The notes beneath the pieces were generated by a model. That model was not told the DNA's origin. It saw only the letters and a list, made by a program, of their open reading frames with translations, and searched no databases. A DNA stretch of 12,149 nucleotides from an uncultured Collinsella sp. (GTDB lineage: Bacteria; Actinomycetota; Coriobacteriia; Coriobacteriales; Coriobacteriaceae). Of the stretch, positions 4,147 through 11,190 are shown piece after piece. Each line of letters opens with the position of its first letter. Position 1 is the first letter of the stretch. The stretch lies in NCBI GenBank assembly GCA_900556285.1, contig USOF01000013.1, forward strand, positions 1-12,149, given 5' to 3'. Both the position numbers and the translations under genes were made by a program.

Positions 4147-6813
4147 CTACTCCTGCACTTTGAGGGCTTCGGCCAGACTGACGCGCTTGATAGAACGCGT
4201 GTGTAGCAGCGCCACGACCAGGTAGGTCGCAAAGCCAATGCCGACGCATGCAGCCATGGACCAAGCGGGCACGTAGATCTCGATATTGCCGTTGTAGGCA
4301 AGCAACATGGAGCGGAAGATAGCCGTGAGCGAGCCGATGATCACCGGCAGGCTCAGCACGAGCGACGCCGCCACGCACAGCGTGATCGAGCGGATGTACA
4401 GATGCGAGATCTCGCTATCTCGATAGCCAAAGACCTTCATGTAGCTAATCGACCGGGCGCTATGGTCGATAACAGCCTTGGTCAGCAGGTACATAAACAG
4501 CAGGAAGATAAACACCGCGAGGCCAACCATCATGCCGATCATTTTGCTCATCATGCCGATGAACTGGTCGCCCACGGCGCGCATGTCGTCGGGCGTGGTG
4601 TCGCCGGCAAAGTAACGAGCATCGAGGTCGAGCTTCTCGTCGCTCACATAGCCGTTAAAGTAGGCAGCGTCTTTGCCGAACAGCTCGTTAAAGTCGTCGA
4701 TACTCATATAGATATTCATGTCCGACTTGGAGCCCCAGGCACAGTCCTTGCCCGCGTACTCAAGGGAATAATTCTTGCCCTCGTACTTGTCGCGAAGCTT
4801 AACCTCCTGCCCCTCGTTCCAGCCAAACTTGTCGAGTAGGCCGCCGCCAAAGACGACACGGCCGTCGCCGACGTTGAGGTCTTTCCAATAGCGCGAATTG
4901 GATGAAATGCCGTAGACGGAAATCGTCTCCTCGCTATTTCCATCGCCGCGATCGTATTGCAGCTGGTAGATGGCGTATTTCTCGGCCTGTGCAATTGCGC
5001 CCGCGCCGTTGTCGGTCGTATTGACCGGGTGGATATCGTCGTTGTCGGTGTCGATCTTAGAGGCCTTGTCGATCAGGTCGATGGCCTCATCGCGGTTGCA
5101 GCCGAGGGCATCGGCAAGATCGTCAAGGCGCGCGTAGAGCGCATCCTTCTTGTCCTGGACCTTGGCGAGCGCGTCCTGCGCCGCGACCAGGCTCTCGGCA
5201 GACGGAGAGCTGGTCGCGGCATCGGCAGCCGCCTGCGCGGCATCGACCGCGTCGTCAAGCTCGTCGTCCGCATCTTGAGCGGCAGAAAGCAGCGCGCCGT
5301 CAACCGACTGCAAGCGCTCGAGTGCCGACCACTGCTCGCGCTCCTCGGCAGTGCCCTCGAGCTCCAGCGGCGCCTTGAGCGTGTACTGGTGCTCGGCGAC
5401 CAGGCTTGTCTCGAGGTTGTCCGCGTAGTGCGTCATCGTGGGCAGAATCGCCAGGCCAAAGAGCAGTAGCAGCGAGGCAAACGCAATGCCCACGAAGAGC
5501 GTGGCGAAGTTGCCCAGGTTGCGCAGGAAGATACGCAGGCGGAAGCGGGAAACAAAACCCATGCGCTCCGGCAGCTGCAGGCCGCGCTTGGTGCCCGATT
5601 TGCCGCTCGCCTCGTGACGAAGGAACTGCAACGGCGTCTTGCCCATCTTGCGAAGCAGACCCACCAGCGTGATGAGGATGAGCGCGGCGGCGGGAACCAC
5701 GGCACACTTCACAAAGATCTCCCAGCTCCAGTACACCTGGAAGGGCGGCAGGCTGTACGAACCGTAATAGAGGCTGCGCATGGGCTCGGTAAAGAACACA
5801 ACGCCGAGCGCAGTGCCCAAAAGCGCCGCGACCACGCCCACGATGGCGGGAAGCGCAAGGTAGTGCAGCACGATCTCGCGACGACGATAGCCGCTGGCGA
5901 GCAGCGTGCCAATAATGGCGCTTTCCTCCTCGATGGTGGCGTCGGTAAGGACCACAAAGACGAACGCCATGATCACGATGATGATGTCGAGCAGCGTCAT
6001 CCACATCATGGAGTCGCCGTCCACGTCGTCGCGCGCATAGCCAATGCCCTGGTTGGAATCGGCATCGATCAGATCGTCCACGCGCGCATCGGCGTCGGTC
6101 AGTGCCTCGACCATCTCTTGCTCGGCGTCGATGCGGTCCGCGGTGGGGAGGTCGCGATCGGTAAAGGTGAAGGAGTAGGTGTAGGCGGGTGCGCCGCCGG
6201 CATCTTCGAGCGCGGCAAAGCCGCCATCGGTGACCTCGGCCACGCCGTACGTGATGGTGTTCACCGTAAAGTCCGAATTGTTGAGGAACAGCGCCTGGCT
6301 ATCGGGCTGGGTCATGATGCCGCAGATGATGTAGGTGCGGCCCTCAAGCTCAACCTTATCGCCCACGGCGAGGTCGTTGTTGGTGGCGAAGACACGGTCG
6401 ATGGCCACCTCGTCATCCGCCTTGGGCTCCTTGCCCTCACAGTAGGACGCGATATCGACCTTGGTGCGATGCGCATAGGTGCGCAGCGTGCGCTTGGTGC
6501 CGTCGTCGCCGGCGGTCTTTTTGATGATGGCGTCGATGGAGAAATTCTTGTAGAGCGTGACGCCGCCGACGTCGTCGGCCGCGTCCTCGGCGGCCTTGAG
6601 CTCGTCTTTGGTGGCCTCGAAGGAGGTGGTCACGCGGCCGTCCTCAATCGTGTACGCATCGCGCATGTCGTCGATAAGGCAACCGATGGAATGCGCCGCG
6701 AGCAAAAAGCCCGAGGTGAGAGCGATGCTTCCGCACATAAGCAAAAAGATGCCCAGGTACTTGCCGATATTGCGGCGCAGCTCGCGCGGGAGACGTTTTG
6801 CGAGAGGTGTCAT
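4147..6813 (-). CDS. FtsX/MacB-type ABC transporter permease (large, two FtsX domains)
   Basis: An 888-residue inner-membrane permease that partners the ATPase just upstream. TM1 is at about 18-41, followed by an extracellular domain (about 45-268), FtsX domain 1 with TM helices near 271-291, 317-342 and 366-388, then TM5 (436-459), a second extracellular domain (about 465-750), and FtsX domain 2 with helices near 754-778, 807-833 and 848-871. The loop MKVFGYRDSEISHLYIRS (792-809) is the family's ATPase-contacting region; ASGYRRREIVLHYL (306-319) is its counterpart in domain 1. The second extracellular domain begins with an acidic, Ala-rich stretch (about 489-585) likely to form a coiled-coil hairpin. 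The ATG at 6813 follows the ATPase stop by 8 bp with a weak GGCGG, favouring translational coupling; an in-frame TTG at 6828 would overlap the ATPase gene. Such pairs either move lipids, lipoproteins or peptides, or transmit force to envelope enzymes; the substrate here is unknown. Confidence 0.92.
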   Translation of the reverse strand: MTPLAKRLPRELRRNIGKYLGIFLLMCGSIALTSGFLLAAHSIGCLIDDMRDAYTIEDGRVTTSFEATKDELKAAEDAADDVGGVTLYKNFSIDAIIKKTAGDDGTKRTLRTYAHRTKVDIASYCEGKEPKADDEVAIDRVFATNNDLAVGDKVELEGRTYIICGIMTQPDSQALFLNNSDFTVNTITYGVAEVTDGGFAALEDAGGAPAYTYSFTFTDRDLPTADRIDAEQEMVEALTDADARVDDLIDADSNQGIGYARDDVDGDSMMWMTLLDIIIVIMAFVFVVLTDATIEEESAIIGTLLASGYRRREIVLHYLALPAIVGVVAALLGTALGVVFFTEPMRSLYYGSYSLPPFQVYWSWEIFVKCAVVPAAALILITLVGLLRKMGKTPLQFLRHEASGKSGTKRGLQLPERMGFVSRFRLRIFLRNLGNFATLFVGIAFASLLLLFGLAILPTMTHYADNLETSLVAEHQYTLKAPLELEGTAEEREQWSALERLQSVDGALLSAAQDADDELDDAVDAAQAAADAATSSPSAESLVAAQDALAKVQDKKDALYARLDDLADALGCNRDEAIDLIDKASKIDTDNDDIHPVNTTDNGAGAIAQAEKYAIYQLQYDRGDGNSEETISVYGISSNSRYWKDLNVGDGRVVFGGGLLDKFGWNEGQEVKLRDKYEGKNYSLEYAGKDCAWGSKSDMNIYMSIDDFNELFGKDAAYFNGYVSDEKLDLDARYFAGDTTPDDMRAVGDQFIGMMSKMIGMMVGLAVFIFLLFMYLLTKAVIDHSARSISYMKVFGYRDSEISHLYIRSITLCVAASLVLSLPVIIGSLTAIFRSMLLAYNGNIEIYVPAWSMAACVGIGFATYLVVALLHTRSIKRVSLAEALKVQE

Positions 6814-6821
6814 GGCGCCGC

Positions 6822-7547
6822 CTACCAATCGAGCTCGGCGGCCGCAACGGGCGACTCGTTGAGCTCATCCTCGACGATGCGTCCGTCGCGCAGGCGCAGC
6901 ACGCGGTTGGCCATGCGGGCGATGGCGGCGTTGTGCGTGACGATGATGATGGTGCAGCCGTAGGTGCGGTTGACATCCTCCATGAGCTGCAAGATTTCCT
7001 TGGACGTCTTATAGTCGAGCGCACCAGTGGGCTCGTCGCACAGCAGCAGGCCCGGGTTTTTGACGAGCGCACGGCCGATGGCGCAGCGCTGCTGCTGGCC
7101 GCCCGAAACCTGGCGCGGGAACTTGTTGCGGTGCTCGTAGAGACCCAGCGAACGCAGCAGGTCATCGATGTTGAGCGGCTTTTTGGACAGGTGTGCCGTG
7201 ACCTCGATGTTTTCCTTGATGGTGAGATCGGGCACCAGGTTGTAGAACTGGAAGACAAAGCCCAGCTCACGGCGGCGATACTCGCCCAGGTCGGTAGGTT
7301 TGAGCACCGTGAGGTCGCAGCCGTCCACCAAAATAGAGCCAGCGTCGGCATCCTCCAGGCCGCCGATCAGGTTAAGAAACGTCGACTTGCCCGAGCCCGA
7401 GGGCCCCAGCATGACGCAGATCTCGCCTCGGTTGATGGACGTGTCGATGCCATCGAGTACCGTCAGGCGCGCATCGCCGTCGCCGTAGTGTTTCCTGAGT
7501 CCGTTGACCTGGACGTAGGCACGCTTTGTCGCCATACTACCCCCCAT
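6822..7547 (-). CDS. MacB/LolD/FtsE-type ABC transporter ATP-binding protein
   Basis: A 241-residue ATPase that energises the FtsX-type permease encoded next. All functional motifs are intact: Walker [10 protein letters not shown] (48-56), Q-loop [13 protein letters not shown] (Gln100), signature [15 protein letters not shown] (147-161), Walker [13 protein letters not shown] (167-178, catalytic Glu172) and the H-loop VTHN (His205). VSGGQQQR together with DEPTGALD is characteristic of the MacB/LolD/BceA subfamily. Three in-frame ATGs compete: 7559, with no Shine-Dalgarno; 7547, with GAGG 6 nt upstream; and 7535, with a G-run only 3-4 nt upstream. I chose 7547, with moderate certainty; the domain itself only requires residues from about 11 onward. 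The permease start lies 8 bp after its stop, so the two form an operon. Confidence 0.94.
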   Translation of the reverse strand: MGGSMATKRAYVQVNGLRKHYGDGDARLTVLDGIDTSINRGEICVMLGPSGSGKSTFLNLIGGLEDADAGSILVDGCDLTVLKPTDLGEYRRRELGFVFQFYNLVPDLTIKENIEVTAHLSKKPLNIDDLLRSLGLYEHRNKFPRQVSGGQQQRCAIGRALVKNPGLLLCDEPTGALDYKTSKEILQLMEDVNRTYGCTIIIVTHNAAIARMANRVLRLRDGRIVEDELNESPVAAAELDW

Positions 7548-7559
7548 TGTTAGCCTCAT

Positions 7560-7664
7560 ACTACTTTATGAACGTAATAGTAAACCTTGGCGAACTATTT
7601 TTGGGCGAGAGTGGGGATTTGTTTCAAGACTAGTCGTTGGGGACGTTCTTGAATGACCAGGTGG
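7560..7664. other. Spacer between the two ABC operons
   Basis: 105 bp between the ABC-2 exporter operon and the MacB/FtsX operon, AT-richer than its flanks. It holds hairpin repeat h (7628-7658) just past the upstream stop codon. Several AT-rich hexamers occur before the ATPase start (TACTAT and CATAAA on the minus strand), but none has a good -35 at proper spacing, so I do not assign a promoter. Read-through from the upstream operon is possible. Confidence 0.5.
7628..7658 (+). repeat. Hairpin repeat copy h (isolated copy)
   Basis: Left flank and arm GACTAGTCGTT (7628-7638), core GGGGACGTTCTTG (7639-7651), right arm AATGACC (7652-7658). The arms match copy g exactly and in the same orientation, while the core is flipped. 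It lies 6 bp beyond the stop codon of permease B. Confidence 0.85.
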
Positions 7665-8870
7665 TTAGGCGCGGGATTTGGCGCGTGAGAGGGCCAGGCC
7701 TACGGCGGCAATGGCGGCGGCGAAGAGCACGGTGACGCCCAGGTCGCAGGCGATGTCGCCCAACACGGCAGACGTCAGGTCCGAAGCGAGCGCCTTGCCG
7801 ATCGCGTCGTTCACCCAATACGTCGGCACAAAGTGCGCCACCGTCTGCACGGCCGAGCCCATGAGCGACAGCGGCATCCAAGCGCCGCCCAAAAACGTCA
7901 TGAGCATGCCGAGCAGGTTGCCCACACCGTTGAGCAGCTCCTCACGCGCACCCAGGCTCGAAAGGGCAAAGCCAACGGCCAGAGGCGTGCACGCCAAGGC
8001 AAACGTCGCCGCCAGCGCCAGGCACACACGACCCACGCCGACCTCGGCAACCGCGCCGGCAAAGCCCACGACGCCCATCATGCTCGACACAAACCAGATG
8101 CAGACGGTGAGCACTGCGGCAGCCGCGAACACGGCAAGCGAGCGCTGGCGCTCGGAGACCGGGCCGGCCTCCATGCGGCGCTCGCGCTCGGGCTCGTTCA
8201 TGCCCGAGAACACCAGTCCCACCGACACGATGACCGACGAGATGATCGCGTACGCGCCAAAGTTGAAGTACGACTCGAGCGTGGCGGCGGCAGTCGAGTC
8301 GACCTTGACCTGCTCGATCTCGACCTCGGCACGCTCGGCGGCCGCGTGTTCGGCAGCCTTGGCGACGTCACCGTTGGAGGCAGCAGGCTCAAGTGCGGCC
8401 GCAGCGCCCGCGAGCGAGATCCAGCGCGAGGCCTCGGCAGACGAAAGCGCCGCCGCCATGGTGCCGGCACCGTAGGTCACATCGAGCTTGGGTAGGGACT
8501 CCCCCGCACGGGCGGCTGCAACGAGGTCGCCCTCAAACCCCTCCGGGATAAAGAACACGCAGTCGGCGCTGCCCTTGGCGCTGTTGCTCTTGGAGAGCGC
8601 GTCCGCAAGATCGTATGTATCGTCGCCGATGCCCGTGACCAGCTCAAAACGCGAACCCAGGTGCTTGGTAAGCGCACGCGAAAGGTCGCTATTGTCGCGG
8701 TCGACCACGATCACGTTGGTGTCGTAGGGCTCGTACTCGGTAAGCTGCGACGAGTTCCAGCTCACCGAGGCCGCGATGAATACGCCCATGAGCGAGATGA
8801 ACACCGTATAGATGAGCAGGTAGAACGGGTGCGCCAGCGCCATGCGAAGCGCGGTCTTAAAGGTGCTCAT
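7665..8870 (-). CDS. ABC-2 type transporter permease B
   Basis: A 401-residue permease of the ABC-2 superfamily (ABC2_membrane_3-like), and the third gene of the exporter operon. TM1 at about 17-36 is followed by a large extracytoplasmic domain (about 37-200, with an Ala/Glu-rich helical stretch near 157-190), then five TM segments near 203-222, 244-266, 281-304, 316-336 and 373-394. The cytoplasmic loop NEPERERRMEAGPVSERQR (225-243) corresponds to the family's conserved E+ERGT-type coupling loop, and VPTYWVNDA (348-356) to the xPTYW motif. The ATG at 8870 has GAAGGAG 5 nt upstream and overlaps the end of permease A by 14 bp, with its Shine-Dalgarno inside that gene, implying translational coupling; the in-frame TTG at 8885 is part of the ribosome-binding region. 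It probably pairs with permease A as a heterodimer. The substrate is unknown. Confidence 0.9.
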   Translation of the reverse strand: MSTFKTALRMALAHPFYLLIYTVFISLMGVFIAASVSWNSSQLTEYEPYDTNVIVVDRDNSDLSRALTKHLGSRFELVTGIGDDTYDLADALSKSNSAKGSADCVFFIPEGFEGDLVAAARAGESLPKLDVTYGAGTMAAALSSAEASRWISLAGAAAALEPAASNGDVAKAAEHAAAERAEVEIEQVKVDSTAAATLESYFNFGAYAIISSVIVSVGLVFSGMNEPERERRMEAGPVSERQRSLAVFAAAAVLTVCIWFVSSMMGVVGFAGAVAEVGVGRVCLALAATFALACTPLAVGFALSSLGAREELLNGVGNLLGMLMTFLGGAWMPLSLMGSAVQTVAHFVPTYWVNDAIGKALASDLTSAVLGDIACDLGVTVLFAAAIAAVGLALSRAKSRA

Positions 8871-10044
8871 AGCGGCTCCTTCCAAAGATCAGCGTAGCGG
8901 CGGCGACAAACACCAGGGCCATCAGGACCAGCGCGCCGGCGCGAACAGCGAAGGGCCCCAGGTCCTCAAAGAAATACAGGCGATTGAACATGTCGCAGAT
9001 GAGCTTGACGGGATTGAGCCAGCACTCGGCCGGGCAAGCGCGAGCGACGTCGTCGGCAAGCGCCATCGCCGGCTCGCCGTAGAGGCCGGCGAACAAAGCA
9101 CACGTGGTGGCAAAGCCCGTGAGGATGCCCGACTTGGATGCCTTGCCGCCCTTAACGGGAAGCGTGCCCACAAAAAGCCCCAGGCCCGTGGCGGCAAGCG
9201 CGGATGTAGCCCCGCCCAGCAGGCACAACCCCTCGCGCCCGCCAAAGTCGACGCCCACGACCAGGCGCACGTAGCCGATCGCAACCGCCATCGAGGCAAA
9301 GGAAACCAGCCACGAGCCGACAAAAATGCCGGCCAGCGACGCCGTCTTGGAAAGACCGCCCACGCAGCGGCGCGCGCCAAGGCCCGACAAATTAGGCTGC
9401 AAATCGACGACGCTCAAGGCGGCAAACTCGGCAGACATCATCGCGACCAGGCCAAAAAGCGCGTAATAGTAGATGACCGTGCCATCGGGCGTGGCACGAG
9501 TCAGGCTCACGCGGCGGGTTCCGCCCTCGAGCGACAGAGCGCGCGCAACCGCCTCCGGGTCGGCGAGCGCCGCCGGGTCATCTTGAGCAATCTGGGCCAT
9601 GAGCTCGGCATTTTGCGTATACGAGCTTGCCACCGTTTCAAGGATGCTGCGGTCGGTAAGCACCGACGAGGCGCGCGAGCTGTCGTAACTCGATAGCAGC
9701 GTGAGCCTGGGCGTGCCCGCGGCATCAACCGTATAGATGCCCGCGACCTCGCCGGCCTTGAGCGCTTTGCGCGCGGCAGCCAAGTCTTCGTACTCGCTCA
9801 CATCGAGCAGCTGATCGTCGCCTGCCTTGGCAAGCGAAGCTGCCACATCCTTAAAGGTCGAAGCGTCCCAGGCCTCGTCGGCGACAACGGCCACCGGCAC
9901 CGGATCGACCGTGCCGTCGGAGCTGAGGTTCGCAAACATAAACATGAACATCGTGGAAAGCGCAATAGGAAAGAGAGCGCCCCAGACCCACGTGCTCGGC
10001 CGGCGCAGCAGCGTCTTGACCGTGGTGATGATGGTGTTGAACAT
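8857..10044 (-). CDS. ABC-2 type transporter permease A
   Basis: A 395-residue membrane protein with ABC-2 permease architecture, second in the exporter operon. TM1 (about 18-38, after a basic amphipathic start KTLLRRPSTWVWG) is followed by an extracytoplasmic domain of about 150 residues, then five TM segments near 190-212, 235-262, 274-294, 304-324 and 366-387. PAECWLNPVKLICDMFNRLYFFEDL (338-362) occupies the place of the family's xPxxW/NP motif before the last helix. It is similar in size and topology to permease B but clearly different in sequence. The ATG at 10044 lies 9 bp after the ATPase stop, with GGGGG a few bases upstream. The last 14 bp overlap permease B. Two permeases with one ATPase suggest an A-B heterodimer carried by an ATPase homodimer. 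Drug, lipid or peptide export are all plausible. Confidence 0.9.
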   Translation of the reverse strand: MFNTIITTVKTLLRRPSTWVWGALFPIALSTMFMFMFANLSSDGTVDPVPVAVVADEAWDASTFKDVAASLAKAGDDQLLDVSEYEDLAAARKALKAGEVAGIYTVDAAGTPRLTLLSSYDSSRASSVLTDRSILETVASSYTQNAELMAQIAQDDPAALADPEAVARALSLEGGTRRVSLTRATPDGTVIYYYALFGLVAMMSAEFAALSVVDLQPNLSGLGARRCVGGLSKTASLAGIFVGSWLVSFASMAVAIGYVRLVVGVDFGGREGLCLLGGATSALAATGLGLFVGTLPVKGGKASKSGILTGFATTCALFAGLYGEPAMALADDVARACPAECWLNPVKLICDMFNRLYFFEDLGPFAVRAGALVLMALVFVAAATLIFGRSRYEHL

Positions 10045-10053
10045 GGCCGCCCC

Positions 10054-10992
10054 CTAGTCGCGCAGCTCGCGGCCGGTGATCTCGAGGAACACGTCGTTGA
10101 GGGTCGGCGGTTCGGAATAGATGCGGCCGAGCGGCACGTCATGCGAGCGCAGCGCATCGAGAATGTCCGTCAGGTTGTGCGGGCTCGCCTCGCACGAAAA
10201 CGTGAGCTGTCCCGCCGTTGCCGAAAGGTCCAGAACGTGCGGCAGGCTTGCGACGGCACCGAGCGCCGCACTCGGAACCTCGCCGACCTCGATTACAATC
10301 TTCTCGCCCATCTGAATCATGCGCTTGAGCTCGTCGTTAGTGCCCTGCGCCAGCACGCGCCCACCGTCCATGATCATGATGCGGCTGCAGATCTGCTCGA
10401 CTTCCTCCATGTAATGGCTGGTATACACCACCGTGGCGCCCTCGTCGCGCAGGCGGCAGATGCCCTCCAGGATGGCGTTGCGGCTTTGCGGGTCGACCGC
10501 CACCGTGGGTTCGTCAAAAAAGATGAGCTCGGGCTTGTGCGCGATACCGCAGGCAATGTTGAGACGACGCGCCAGGCCGCCCGAGAGCTTGCCGGGGCGG
10601 AACTTGGTAAAGTCGCCCAGGCCGACAAAGTCGATCGCCTCGTCCACCAGCGCGCGGCGGCGCTTGCGGTCGTTGACGTAGAGACTGCAGAAATAGTCGA
10701 TGTTCTCGCGCACGGTGAGCTCGTCGAACACCGCCACCTGCTGCGGCACCACACCGATGCGGCGCTTGAGGTCGTAGCGGGCGGGCGTCATGCGCTCGCC
10801 GAACAGCTCGATGGCGCCTTTGTCGTAGGCGAGCAGCTGCAGGATGCAGTTGATGGACGTGGTCTTGCCCGAGCCGTTGGGGCCCAGCAGGCCAAAGATC
10901 TCGCCAGGGGCAATACTCAGGTTAAAGTGGTCGAGCGCAATAAGATCGTCATAGCGCTTGACGAGGTTTTCGACGTGGACGATGTCTGTCAT
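10054..10992 (-). CDS. ABC transporter ATP-binding protein (CcmA/DrrA-like, ABC-2 exporter)
   Basis: A 312-residue ATPase, first gene of the three-gene exporter operon. Motifs in order: Walker A GPNGSGKTT (37-45), Q-loop VVPQQVAVFDELTVREN (Gln84 or Gln85), signature LSGGLARRLNIACGIA (136-151), Walker B LIFFDEPTVAVDP (156-168, Glu161) and the H-loop TSHYMEEVE (His193). The signature has Leu where LSGGQ or LSGGM is usual, a common variation in this DrrA/CcmA-type group. Residues from about 225 to 312 form the extra C-terminal domain (DUF4162-like), ending in PTLNDVFLEITGRELRD, typical of ABC-2 exporter ATPases. The ATG at 10992 (MTDIVHVENL) is chosen, with AGAAGG 8 nt upstream; a GTG start at 11058 would add 22 residues that do not look like the family. 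It is divergent from the sensor kinase. Confidence 0.94.
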   Translation of the reverse strand: MTDIVHVENLVKRYDDLIALDHFNLSIAPGEIFGLLGPNGSGKTTSINCILQLLAYDKGAIELFGERMTPARYDLKRRIGVVPQQVAVFDELTVRENIDYFCSLYVNDRKRRRALVDEAIDFVGLGDFTKFRPGKLSGGLARRLNIACGIAHKPELIFFDEPTVAVDPQSRNAILEGICRLRDEGATVVYTSHYMEEVEQICSRIMIMDGGRVLAQGTNDELKRMIQMGEKIVIEVGEVPSAALGAVASLPHVLDLSATAGQLTFSCEASPHNLTDILDALRSHDVPLGRIYSEPPTLNDVFLEITGRELRD

Positions 10993-11062
10993 GAGGCGGC
11001 CCTTCTGTTGCTTGCGGCCCGGTACGACTGCATCATCGCAGGAGCTGGCGGCGCGCACCAGT

Positions 11063-11139
11063 GAGCTTTGTCACGAGTGCGGAGCTTGGTCGCGTGGCCT
11101 GCTGACGCGACCGCCCCGCCGCGTGGGAGGAATGTCACG
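11063..11139. promoter_or_regulatory. Direct and inverted GTCRCG repeats between exporter operon and kinase
   Basis: Two 15-mers, GAGCTTTGTCACGAG (11063-11077) and GAGCTTGGTCGCGTG (11082-11096), are 12/15 identical with a 19-bp period. A third TGTCACG is at 11133-11139. GGTCGCGT also appears inverted (GGTCGCG at 11088-11094 against CGCGACC at 11106-11112, 11-nt loop). Four GTCRCG boxes in 70 bp of the 198-bp divergent region suggest sites for a regulator, perhaps the response regulator partner of the kinase. No clear exporter promoter could be picked. Confidence 0.4.
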
Positions 11140-11178
11140 CTTGCTCTGAGTGGCGCCTCCCCCGTGCGCGGCATCGCG

Positions 11179-11184
11179 TACAAT
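11179..11184 (+). promoter_or_regulatory. -10 box of a probable leaderless promoter for the kinase
   Basis: TACAAT (5/6 to TATAAT) lies 6 bp before the kinase ATG at 11191, which would place the transcription start on or within a base of that codon. There is no Shine-Dalgarno in the preceding 20 bases. No good -35 is present at 17 bp (11156-11161 reads CCTCCC). This TANNNT-6-ATG layout is the usual sign of a leaderless mRNA in Actinomycetota. Confidence 0.5.
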
Positions 11185-11190
11185 ACCCAT

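Noticed and set aside
6814..6828. TTG start for the FtsX permease
   Set aside because: It would overlap the ATPase stop; the ATG at 6813 gives a normal 8-bp gap and the first five residues carry no family signal.
5614..6963. 449-codon open frame on the plus strand
   Set aside because: It is antisense to the FtsX permease and runs into the ATPase gene; its His/Gly/Arg-rich composition matches no family and is typical of frames opposite GC-rich genes.
10993..11058. GTG start adding 22 residues to the exporter ATPase
   Set aside because: The extension is polar and unlike ABC ATPase N-termini; the ATG at 10992 has AGAAGG upstream and begins the usual beta-strand.
10141..11064. 307-codon plus-strand frame (and a similar one at 8842-9696)
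   Set aside because: Antisense to the exporter ATPase and permease A; low-complexity composition with no domain signature.
11125..11161. GGGAGG/CCTCCC inverted repeat as a terminator before the kinase
   Set aside because: The loop is 25 nt, there is no T-tract, and no gene on the plus strand ends upstream.
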